A stretch of DNA of 64,000 bases from Lacihabitans sp. LS3-19 (GTDB lineage: Bacteria > Bacteroidota > Bacteroidia > Cytophagales > Spirosomataceae), in contig NZ_RJUA01000007.1 in NCBI RefSeq assembly GCF_024343575.1, positions 105,843 through 169,842 of the forward strand, in the 5' to 3' direction. Position 1 is the stretch's first letter. Each line of letters begins with the position of its first letter. Position numbers and translations under genes: made by a program. Positions 34,492 through 42,111 of this stretch are shown one piece after another. Below the pieces are notes generated by a model. The model was not told the DNA's origin. It ran no database searches and worked only from the letters and a program-made list of their open reading frames with translations.

Positions 34492-34944
34492 ATGACAATA
34501 CAAGAAGCGTACAATTATTTTGAAAGTTTAATCACTGAATCAACAAAGAAATCTGAAATTAAGGTTTATGAGAAATTTGTTTATCTTTTATCCAAATTGA
34601 AAACTAGAACGTTCTCAAAAGAGGAAATGGCGTCCATTGAAACAGAACTTGACAGTTTAAATATAAAATCTAACCCAGAGAACAAGAAAAAATTCTATGA
34701 AAAAGCTCTAATAAATTTTGAAAATTACTTGAAAACGACATTTTCTTTAATTTCAAAAGGGTACTACACCAAACTTGGCATTGGTTTAGGTATGACTTTC
34801 GGTATCCTTTTTGGAATTATATTTTTATCGCGTTTTGATCGGTCCATAGGTATTGCTTTGGGTTTGAGTTTAGAAATGCTTTTGGGCTTAATATCAGGCA
34901 GTAATATGGACTCTCAAGCTAAAAGTAAAAATAAAGTGCTATGA
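34492..34944 (+). CDS. Small protein with C-terminal glycine-rich membrane hairpin, unknown function
   Basis: A 150-residue protein. The first ~95 residues are charged and helical (MTIQEAYNYFESLITESTKK onward, with KTRTFSKEEMASIETELDSL). Then come two hydrophobic glycine-rich segments (KLGIGLGMTFGILFGIIFLS and IGIALGLSLEMLLGLISGS) separated by a short RFDRS turn, so they form a membrane hairpin. The ATG at 34492 is chosen over an upstream in-frame TTG at 34462. No family was recognised with confidence. It is the last gene of the cluster and converges with the esterase gene four bases downstream. The soluble helical domain plus glycine-zipper hairpin could suggest a membrane-active or scaffold protein, which is inference. 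Confidence 0.65.
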   Translation: MTIQEAYNYFESLITESTKKSEIKVYEKFVYLLSKLKTRTFSKEEMASIETELDSLNIKSNPENKKKFYEKALINFENYLKTTFSLISKGYYTKLGIGLGMTFGILFGIIFLSRFDRSIGIALGLSLEMLLGLISGSNMDSQAKSKNKVL

Positions 34945-34948
34945 TTGT

Positions 34949-36649
34949 TTAATATCTCCAACTCGTCAAATTGGCATCAGCGGGAGCTTTCATCTCAGCG
35001 GTCCATTTGGGTATAAACATGCGATGGTATCTGAGTCTACTGATATAATTGGGTTGGCTGTGGTCACCGTTCCAGCAGTGCTCGGCTCGGTCGCCGTAGT
35101 CTACTTGGCCGTCGTAAGTTGGGTTTGAAAGATTCTTCAGTTCTTCTTCGGCCAAATAAACGGCATTGTTGAGATAGTAATTATCCATGTCACCACAGTA
35201 AATCCTGATTTTCCCACGCCATTTGTCTCCATTTTTTGCCCAATCTCGTTTTAAGATATAGGTCAAATCATAGTTTTCTTTCCAATATTGAGCTACGTTT
35301 TTATCAATCATTCCGGTTTTTTTATCCCATATTCTGCTCGGATAGCCGTCTTTCCCTATAGGAGAATAAACAGCCTCCCATATATCAAACTGCTGGCCAC
35401 TTCGGGTTTTAGTTCCTAAAGCCAATTCTCTTAGGTTCATGTCCTGCACCGTGGACTGAATCTGACCTAAATAATCCCTATGCCCAGGCTTTAAGGTCTT
35501 CTTGAAATCACTTCCATAATAATAAGCGTTTTCATCTTCATAGATATTTACCGAAGTAAATGCTCTAAAATCTATGGGATCAGGGCATGCTGCAAAACAG
35601 CCATTGTACTCTTCAGGATATTTGACTTGTACTGCCAAGGCTTCCCAACCTCCAGTAGAACCACCATAAGTAAACCTTGCCCAACCTTGGCCAATGCCTC
35701 TAAATTGTTTTTCAATGTAAGGAATTAGCTCATAAGTAATGGCATCGCCATAAGGGCCGATATTTTCGGAATTTACGGCATACGAATCATCGTAAAACTG
35801 GCAGGCGTGTTGTATCTCTATAGCCAAAACCCGTGGAAAGTCTGGACCCGTCCACATTTTATAAAAATCGTATGCTTCTTGTTGTACTATTTTCTGATAA
35901 CCATAGATTTTAAAACGCTCGTTATAATCATTTGGAAGATTTTCGTCAGGAGGAATAGTACGAAAACCATCAAAGTCAGCAGGAAAATGACCATGAAATA
36001 TAGCCAAAGGATATTTTACTTCAGGATGAGTATCAAAACCTTCAGGCAACAAAACATGAGCTCCAATAAACATAGGCCTTCCCCAAAACTCCGTCAATAG
36101 CTTACTCTGAATCTTTATGTGTTTGATGTATTTGGTGTCTTTCGGCTCTTCTATTGGCGGTATGGTTTGATCAATTTTGAGCGTTACTATAGTATTTTCT
36201 TTGGGGTTTATCTTGATTTTTATGGGTTTTGAATAAATATTGCCCGGTGCGAGATTCCATTGCTGGCCTTCGCCCCTATCCATCGGAAGTTTTACGGTGT
36301 GGCCATCTTTCCGCTTAAAAGTTTCGTATTTGTGTAACAACACCTGTACATAATACTCTCCAGCTGGAATTTTGCTTAAGTTTTGGATAGGATAGCCAAA
36401 ACTATTTGTTGCGTTTATTTCTCTGGTTTGAGCAGCAGAGTGATTGTCTAGGTCTAAACCAAAAACCATTTGGGTATCATGTCCATCGCTTACTTGCATC
36501 CGTGGCTCAGAAGTATTGTTGTTTGAAATCAACAGCAAAAGTCTCCCGTCAAGTTTGGATTCGGTCTTTGGGAAACTTACTTCAAACCGGGTTTGAGCAA
36601 AAATTAGACTTGAGCAACAAAAAAACAAAAAAATCAGGAGCTTCTTCAT
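34949..36649 (-). CDS. Secreted esterase-like alpha/beta hydrolase
   Basis: A 566-residue secreted protein with a signal peptide ending near SLIFAQ. An N-terminal beta-sandwich-like region (about 20-170) is followed by an alpha/beta-hydrolase domain of the esterase D type. It has FHGHFPADFDGFR after the first strand, the nucleophile elbow GGSTGGW (Ser331), an acid region near CGDMDNYYLNNA, and the likely catalytic histidine in HCWNGDHSQ close to the C-terminus. Aromatic residues around the elbow suggest a carbohydrate-ester or peptide-ester substrate, but this is not proven. It is a single gene, convergent with the small membrane protein gene on the left. Confidence 0.78.
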   Translation of the reverse strand: MKKLLIFLFFCCSSLIFAQTRFEVSFPKTESKLDGRLLLLISNNNTSEPRMQVSDGHDTQMVFGLDLDNHSAAQTREINATNSFGYPIQNLSKIPAGEYYVQVLLHKYETFKRKDGHTVKLPMDRGEGQQWNLAPGNIYSKPIKIKINPKENTIVTLKIDQTIPPIEEPKDTKYIKHIKIQSKLLTEFWGRPMFIGAHVLLPEGFDTHPEVKYPLAIFHGHFPADFDGFRTIPPDENLPNDYNERFKIYGYQKIVQQEAYDFYKMWTGPDFPRVLAIEIQHACQFYDDSYAVNSENIGPYGDAITYELIPYIEKQFRGIGQGWARFTYGGSTGGWEALAVQVKYPEEYNGCFAACPDPIDFRAFTSVNIYEDENAYYYGSDFKKTLKPGHRDYLGQIQSTVQDMNLRELALGTKTRSGQQFDIWEAVYSPIGKDGYPSRIWDKKTGMIDKNVAQYWKENYDLTYILKRDWAKNGDKWRGKIRIYCGDMDNYYLNNAVYLAEEELKNLSNPTYDGQVDYGDRAEHCWNGDHSQPNYISRLRYHRMFIPKWTAEMKAPADANLTSWRY

Positions 36650-36702
36650 GGGGTAATGTTGATAAAATGGTAATTTGAGGTTCTTAATCTGAAACTAAAT
36701 TT

Positions 36703-36996
36703 ATGATATTTCACGTAGTAAAGAAAGCATATTGGGAGAAATTTGAAAACGAAGCGTTTTATTATCCAGAAACATTCGAGGCGGAGGGTTTTATGCATTT
36801 ATCCACCGAAAACCAAGTAGCAGGCGTGCTTGAAAGATACTATGTAAATCAGAAAGACCTTATACTTTTGTCAATCAATGACGAGATTTTAGGTGATAAA
36901 TTGCTTTATGAAAAAGCCACAAATGGAGAGATTTTTCCTCATTATTACGGACAATTGCCTAAAGATTGTATTTCTGATGTTAGGCAGATTCGGTAG
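36703..36996 (+). CDS. DUF952-family protein
   Basis: A 97-residue protein with the DUF952 pattern: IFHVVKKAYWEKFENEAFYYPETFEAEGFMHLSTENQVAGVLERYY, then LLSINDEILGDKLLYEKA and EIFPHYYGQLPKDCI. The His-Leu-Ser (HLST) and IFPHYYG motifs are conserved in the family, whose fold resembles RNA 2'-phosphotransferase/ADP-ribosyl-transferring proteins; the activity is untested. It is divergent from the esterase gene (53-base gap) and followed by the GGTCTGACC repeat cluster. Confidence 0.85.
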   Translation: MIFHVVKKAYWEKFENEAFYYPETFEAEGFMHLSTENQVAGVLERYYVNQKDLILLSINDEILGDKLLYEKATNGEIFPHYYGQLPKDCISDVRQIR

Positions 36997-37070
36997 GTTT
37001 TTTGAATTTTGATGTGTTTGGGTGGGAGCTTATTTCCTTTTAATTGTTACTTCACTTTATTAGTATTGAA

Positions 37071-37158
37071 GGTCTGACCTTTGGTCTGACATCGTTCCAT
37101 CTGCCAGAATCGCGAATTTGACCTTTGGTCTGACCATCGTTCGTTATGGGTCTGACCT
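37071..37158. repeat. Cluster of GGTCTGACC motifs
   Basis: Four copies of GGTCTGAC(C), a nearly self-complementary nine-mer, occur within 88 bases. GACCTTTGGTCTGAC is present twice exactly (37076-37090 and 37120-37134, 44 bases apart). The cluster lies between the convergent DUF952 and pbpC genes, so it may act as a structured 3' region or a protein-binding array. Confidence 0.5.
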
Positions 37159-37188
37159 TCTATTGTAAAATTTTATTCTTTCGAGAAT

Positions 37189-39498
37189 TTATAGCCTTTT
37201 TGCCTCAAACCAAACATTCACACTTTTGCCTTTTTCGTCGGTACAAGTGATGGTGTTTTTTCCTAAAACGGGCTTTATGAACACACTTTTCGAAACTTCT
37301 GATTTCCCAACCAAAGTATTATTATGGTACCAAAAAACCTGTGAGGTACTGTTTGACGCACTCGCTTTCAATTCTATTTCTCCAGTATTTTCAACATAAT
37401 ATAGGCCTTTGTTTCGTGGTGAAACGATAGACAAAGCATTCGTTTTGGTGATACGACTACAGGCAGGATTGTGAACAGGCGGTGCATGGTGTGGAAGGCC
37501 ATTAGTTTGCAAAAACGAAATATACGCCGGGGGCAAATTAAGATAATCTTTTAAAATTGCGTTGTTTTTATCCAAACAATAGCTACAGTAACTCATTGTT
37601 TCCGAAGGATTCACCCACACTTTTTTGAGATGTTGGCATTTGTTTTTATAAAAGACCTTATCTACAAAAAAATCCATTTGTGTTTCTTTACAGAAATCAT
37701 TTTTGGGTAAACCTGTTACAGAACAAACTTCTTTGTAAATCAGGCTTTCGGGTTTTTTAAACCACGGTTTGTTTTTCTCAATGGTATTAAAAATCTGAAA
37801 AAGTAAGGGCGTGGCCACCGCAGCTCCGCTCAATTGCGTGATACTTTCTCCAGAAAATTTGCCTAACCAAACACCTACCGTATAGTCGGGATTGTATCCT
37901 ATGGCCCAGGCGTCTCTTTTACCAAAGGAAGTCCCGGTTTTCCAGGCTACTTTTGGCAGTCGGAACGTAAAATCAAAATTATTGGGAAAATCAGGTCGCT
38001 GAATTCCACTCAAAATATCCGATATAATATAACAAGAAGCAGGATCTAGGAGAGCTTTTGGGGTGTTTTTAGGCAAATTTGCATTTGATGTAAAATTAAG
38101 TTCTTGAAAAAAACCACCATTGGCAAAAGTGGCGTAAAGTCGCACCATTTCTTCCATACTCACGCCGCAGCCGCCCAAAATTGCCGATAAACCAAGTTGG
38201 TCTTCATTTTTTTTGATGCTTTTGAAGTCCGCCTTTTTCATTTCAATCAGAAAATCCGCCAAGCCGACTTCGTCTAAAGTTTTTACGGCGGGAATATTGA
38301 GCGATTGTTGCAAAGCATCTCGCATGCTTACTTGCCCTTGAAAAGTATTGTCAAAATTAGTGGGTGAAAATCCTCCAAAATCCGAGGGAATATCATACAA
38401 AATGGCCTTGGGGTTTATGATGCCTTTTTCTAAAGCTAAAGCGTACAAAAATGGCTTCAGAGCACTTCCCGGTGATCGAACCGAAGTTATACCATCTACT
38501 TGGCCGCCATCTAGCTTATTTTTGTAGTTTCCAGAGCCACAGTAGACTTTTACTTTCATGGTTTTGTTGTCTATCACCATGGCCATGGCATTTTTTACTC
38601 CCAAGGTATTTACGCGTTCCAAATAAGTTGAGACCTGTTTTTCTACCAAAAACTGAAAGCCAGAATGAATAGAAGATTTAATATAAGGAGCCGAAATTTC
38701 CTTGGCTAATCTATCAGACAAGTGTGGGGCTTTTTTCTGAAAAGTAGTTCTGTGGAGTTTTATTACTTCGCTTTTTGCCAAATTTATTTCCGAAGGAGTA
38801 AAAATCTCTTGATTTTCGAAGTTTTTCAGCCATTTGGTTTTAAAGAAATCCAAGTCTTTGTTGTTTTTGCCAGAAAGCAAAAGACTGGGTTTGTTAGGTA
38901 TTAGGCTCAATATCAAGGCCTCCGCCAAACTGAGTTTGGAAGGATGTTTTTGCAAATAAATATACGATGCCGCCTTGATACCTTCCACATTTGAGCCAAA
39001 TGGTATATAATTGAGATACATCGCCAAAATCTCTTTTTTCGAAAAATGCAATTCGAGTTGAACGGCCCGAATCATTTCAATAATTTTATGAAAATAGGTG
39101 CGGTCATTGGGGTAAATCATCCTAACTACTTGCATAGTTATGGTGGAAGCCCCAGAAACTCTACGACTTTTGCTAAGATTAGATACCAAAGCCCTCAAAA
39201 CGGCCACAGGATTGACCCCAGGATGATAATAAAAGTATTTATCTTCTTTTTCAAGAATTGCTTTGAGAAAAAATGGAGAAACCTCCTCTGTCCGCACTTT
39301 CAGCCGCCACTTATCTTCGTCATTGAGATATGCACTCAAAATGCGACCTTCATCGTCCAGCACTACTGTGGAATAATTGTCTGGTACTTTTACTGGAAAT
39401 GCCAAATCTAACACCAAAAGCAAAGCCAATATGACCAAGGTGTATTTTACTTTGGGGGAGGATAGGAAGTGAGCAAGAAAAAAAGTTTTTTGTTTCAC
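37189..39498 (-). CDS. pbpC: Penicillin-binding protein 1C (bifunctional peptidoglycan synthase)
   Basis: A 769-residue class A PBP with all expected parts: an N-terminal membrane helix, a glycosyltransferase domain (EDKYFYYHPGVNPVAVLRAL; GASTITMQVVRMIYP; ILAMYLNYIPFGSNVEGI), and a transpeptidase domain with Ser345-x-x-Lys348 in RSPGSALKPF, SLN in QQSLNIPAVKTL and KTGTS. The C-terminal PBP1C-specific domain has cysteine-rich segments (CSVTGLPKNDFC and CSYCLDKN). Start: the frame opens from a TTG at 39558 that overlaps the upstream gene by 23 bases; the GTG at 39498 gives MKQKTFFLAHF right before the helix and is preferred. PBP1C is usually paired with an alpha-2-macroglobulin gene; here that gene lies 5 kb upstream on the same strand. 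Confidence 0.93.
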   Translation of the reverse strand: MKQKTFFLAHFLSSPKVKYTLVILALLLVLDLAFPVKVPDNYSTVVLDDEGRILSAYLNDEDKWRLKVRTEEVSPFFLKAILEKEDKYFYYHPGVNPVAVLRALVSNLSKSRRVSGASTITMQVVRMIYPNDRTYFHKIIEMIRAVQLELHFSKKEILAMYLNYIPFGSNVEGIKAASYIYLQKHPSKLSLAEALILSLIPNKPSLLLSGKNNKDLDFFKTKWLKNFENQEIFTPSEINLAKSEVIKLHRTTFQKKAPHLSDRLAKEISAPYIKSSIHSGFQFLVEKQVSTYLERVNTLGVKNAMAMVIDNKTMKVKVYCGSGNYKNKLDGGQVDGITSVRSPGSALKPFLYALALEKGIINPKAILYDIPSDFGGFSPTNFDNTFQGQVSMRDALQQSLNIPAVKTLDEVGLADFLIEMKKADFKSIKKNEDQLGLSAILGGCGVSMEEMVRLYATFANGGFFQELNFTSNANLPKNTPKALLDPASCYIISDILSGIQRPDFPNNFDFTFRLPKVAWKTGTSFGKRDAWAIGYNPDYTVGVWLGKFSGESITQLSGAAVATPLLFQIFNTIEKNKPWFKKPESLIYKEVCSVTGLPKNDFCKETQMDFFVDKVFYKNKCQHLKKVWVNPSETMSYCSYCLDKNNAILKDYLNLPPAYISFLQTNGLPHHAPPVHNPACSRITKTNALSIVSPRNKGLYYVENTGEIELKASASNSTSQVFWYHNNTLVGKSEVSKSVFIKPVLGKNTITCTDEKGKSVNVWFEAKRL

Positions 39499-39535
39499 TG
39501 TTTTCTTTAATCCTTGAATATTATTTTCATCTTGA

Positions 39536-40933
39536 TTAAAATTTGTCGTAAAGTTCAAATACCAAGTTGTTCTTTTTCAAAGTAGATTTTTCCTTTTCAT
39601 TTAGGAAGTATAAATATTTGTATCCGTCATAATAAAATTTTGAATCAATATTCATTGAGGATAATTTCTTATTTACATCAATTAAAACAGAATTGAATAT
39701 ATCTTTCTCTTCAACTCTTTTTTGCCATTTATTATGTAATTCAACTTTTTTGCTAATTAAGGAATCATTTAAAACAAATCTAAATTTATAATCAACTTGT
39801 TTTTGGGATTCGCTTTTCCCCTTAATATATTTCACGTACTCATCTAAATTATCACTGAAATCTTTAATTTTGATTATGCCTTTTGACATTTTCTGGATAT
39901 TTTCATGCCATTTAAAGCTTTTATTTTCGTAATAATCATAAAAAGTAAACTTGACTATTTTATCTGTATTTGCACTAATTAAAAATTCTGGAATTAAAAT
40001 TTGAGGTGAAGTTTTTCGATAATTTTTAAAAATTTGAGATTTTTCGTTTTTTGACATTCGAGGCAAAAAACCTTCTTCAATAAATTCATCCATTACAATT
40101 TGCATATTTGAATATGAGTCTGCAAAACAAATGTCTGGTTCAAATTCTTTAGCAATTTCTTTTTTTATAAAATACAATTTCATTATTTGGCCTTTCCAAG
40201 TTACTAAAAACCTTTTAGTGCTATTAATATCGGCCAATAGAAAATTAATTGCATAAATTGAAGGCAATACAGAACTTAGATCTTGAACATAAAAATCTGG
40301 CTCTTTTATTAAATTCGATAAATGAGCATCTTTTAAAGGCTCTAAATAATTGTATCGATCCTCATATTTGATATTGTTGTAAGAAAAGGTTACAACGTGC
40401 ACAACCCTTTTTATTGTTCTTTCACCAAAATCTTTAATTTCTTCGATCCTATTTATCTCGAAATCTTTAATTTTACCGTCTAATTCAATAAGCTTAAATA
40501 TTTCACGGTAAGAATCTTTTAAATAATTTTCAGAACTATTTTTAAAGGATTGAATAAGATTTATTTCCTTTGGAAATTTTAAATAAGGCAAAAAATAGCT
40601 CTTTTGGCAAAAATATTCAACATCCTCAAAATCAAAAAAGGGAGTTTGGTTATCTCTTTTTAATTCTAATTTAACGTTTTCTTTTATCTTGGTTAAACTT
40701 ACTGAATCATATAAATTTTCTTTCAATAATAAAGCTTTAAACCTATCCATAGATTCTACTTGTTGTATCGGAAGGTCTTTTTTTCGTTGAAGAAGTTTTC
40801 TTAAATCACTTGGTTTTTCAATCAAAATAATTTGAGGATTTTCAAAATCTCTTGGTTTTTCAATCAAAACTTGTGTAAACCCTAATTTTAATGCAGTGAT
40901 ATTAATTAAAAAAAATAAAATTAAAGATTTCAA
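39536..40933 (-). CDS. Secreted protein of unknown function
   Basis: A 465-residue protein with a signal peptide (MKSLILFFLINITALKLGFT, cleavage near FTQ). The mature N-terminus contains a short tandem duplication, VLIEKPRDFENPQ and ILIEKPSDLRKL, visible also in the DNA. The rest is a lysine- and aromatic-rich mixed alpha/beta chain with few glycines and no motif I recognise. Base use is more AT-rich than in pbpC. It ends just before pbpC (37 bases to the preferred start) and is therefore likely co-transcribed with it. This suggests a cell-envelope role, though a recently acquired gene unrelated to pbpC is equally possible. Confidence 0.65.
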   Translation of the reverse strand: MKSLILFFLINITALKLGFTQVLIEKPRDFENPQIILIEKPSDLRKLLQRKKDLPIQQVESMDRFKALLLKENLYDSVSLTKIKENVKLELKRDNQTPFFDFEDVEYFCQKSYFLPYLKFPKEINLIQSFKNSSENYLKDSYREIFKLIELDGKIKDFEINRIEEIKDFGERTIKRVVHVVTFSYNNIKYEDRYNYLEPLKDAHLSNLIKEPDFYVQDLSSVLPSIYAINFLLADINSTKRFLVTWKGQIMKLYFIKKEIAKEFEPDICFADSYSNMQIVMDEFIEEGFLPRMSKNEKSQIFKNYRKTSPQILIPEFLISANTDKIVKFTFYDYYENKSFKWHENIQKMSKGIIKIKDFSDNLDEYVKYIKGKSESQKQVDYKFRFVLNDSLISKKVELHNKWQKRVEEKDIFNSVLIDVNKKLSSMNIDSKFYYDGYKYLYFLNEKEKSTLKKNNLVFELYDKF

Positions 40934-41176
40934 AATTATTAAAGTTTAAGTTAAATGTGTTACGTTTTAATTTAATCTGAACCCTATTAAATATCCACTA
41001 GAGACACTGGAAAGAATAATGATTGCAAAACTATGCTTAGTCTTCAGACAAAGTATGGGTGAACATCGGTCTTCAGCCCGAATTAAACAAATGCCTTTAC
41101 CAAAAGTTAACATTAAATTAAAATACTTTTAAACGATTAATTTTAAGATTTAGTAACAAAATGGCGTATACAAACC

Positions 41177-41419
41177 TCAAACCGGAACCCCCTCAGAATA
41201 AATAGTATATGGATCGAAATCTATTTCCTCATTTTTTCCCCAAACAACTGTGTCATACTTTACAGTTACGGTATTAAAAAAAAATACATCAACCAATGAC
41301 TTGTAAACTGTATATTTTAAATAGGGTAAAACTGAAAATTGCTTTTGAACCGAAGGCTCAAATTCAACCTCAATGATATAATTTGGTAATGGTTTAACGG
41401 ACTTAATTTTTGGTAACAT
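41177..41419 (-). CDS. DUF2442-family small protein
   Basis: An 80-residue protein of the DUF2442 type: PKIKSVKPLPNYIIEVEFEP at the N-terminus, a central LPYLKYTVYKSLVDVFFFN and the closing VVWGKNEEIDFDPYTIYSEG. The preferred start is the ATG at 41419; a TTG at 41440 would make an overlap with the upstream antitoxin-like gene. DUF2442 proteins are often found next to DUF4160 proteins and are treated as part of putative toxin-antitoxin pairs; here the partner is an antitoxin-like protein and no DUF4160 is seen. Confidence 0.8.
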   Translation of the reverse strand: MLPKIKSVKPLPNYIIEVEFEPSVQKQFSVLPYLKYTVYKSLVDVFFFNTVTVKYDTVVWGKNEEIDFDPYTIYSEGVPV

Positions 41420-41436
41420 GGTATTTTCACAATAAA

Positions 41437-41622
41437 TCAATTCAAAATAGACTCTTTTGACAGCAATTTATTGGTTTTTGCTTTCTTAATCATACTTCCA
41501 AAAATCAAGTCTTCCTCAATGTCTTTACTTAAAACACTGGCTTTTTCACCCAATTTTTTGGCCAAGTCCAACATTAATTTTGTTGTACTCTTTGATTCCG
41601 TTTGAATAATAATTGTTGCCAT
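41437..41622 (-). CDS. Antitoxin-like small protein
   Basis: A 61-residue protein beginning ATIIIQTESKSTTKLMLDLAKKLGEKASVL and ending GSMIKKAKTNKLLSKESILN. This pattern (short beta strand, helix, then a flexible K/T-rich tail with S-K-E-S) is that of many Bacteroidota antitoxins encoded just upstream of RelE-like toxins. Here the gene behind it is DUF2442, 17 bases after the stop, not a RelE toxin. A promoter-like element lies 19 bases upstream. The functional call is from pattern memory only. Confidence 0.6.
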   Translation of the reverse strand: MATIIIQTESKSTTKLMLDLAKKLGEKASVLSKDIEEDLIFGSMIKKAKTNKLLSKESILN

Positions 41623-41640
41623 ATCTTATTTGTTCTAATA

Positions 41641-41648
41641 CAAAAATA
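41641..41648 (-). promoter_or_regulatory. Candidate -7 promoter element for the antitoxin-like/DUF2442 pair
   Basis: On the minus strand TATTTTTG fits TAnnTTTG, 18 bases before the ATG at 41622. No TTG at the usual -33 position. Confidence 0.35.
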
Positions 41649-41858
41649 CTTAATTATTATTATTGGTCTAAATAAATAGAACTTTGCCCTTTACTATCTG
41701 TTCAGAGTCGGCTTTTAGGGGATTCTGAGCATACAAATGCCAAAAAGAAAGTAGCCCAAACCTTCTAAGTCCCTGACGGAGACTCTGCTAATACTCACCC
41801 TTTAACGAACTTTCCTAAAACTTTTTTGGTCTTTGTGGTTAAAAAGCTTCTAAAACAA

Positions 41859-42050
41859 TCAATTCACCACAACAGTCCCACCGCCCCAATAACTACGCAA
41901 GTTGTTGTTATACATGGCGTCGGCTGAAAATTGGCCTTGTATGAAGGTGCCTCTTGAGACTGATCGTGCTAAGTAATAATAATGACGGTCTATTTTGTCC
42001 ACGTTTATGATATAGTTATTCTGTCCTCGCTGACATCAAAATAAGTTTCG
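41859..42050 (-). pseudogene. C-terminal fragment of a second alpha-2-macroglobulin gene
   Basis: About 190 bases match the 3' end of the intact A2M gene (44388-44580). The last 41 residues, RHYYYLAR through WGGGTVVVN with the stop codon, differ at only five positions. Upstream, TYFDVSEDRI continues the match in another frame after a frameshift, and further upstream the similarity stops. It has no start and cannot make a protein of its own. It is the tail of a duplicated or replaced A2M gene, left on the pbpC side of the locus. Confidence 0.85.
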
Positions 42051-42111
42051 CATATCTGAGGCGTTTTAATTTTTGCTTTATACAACTTACCTATAATTCC
42101 AAATCTTGTTC

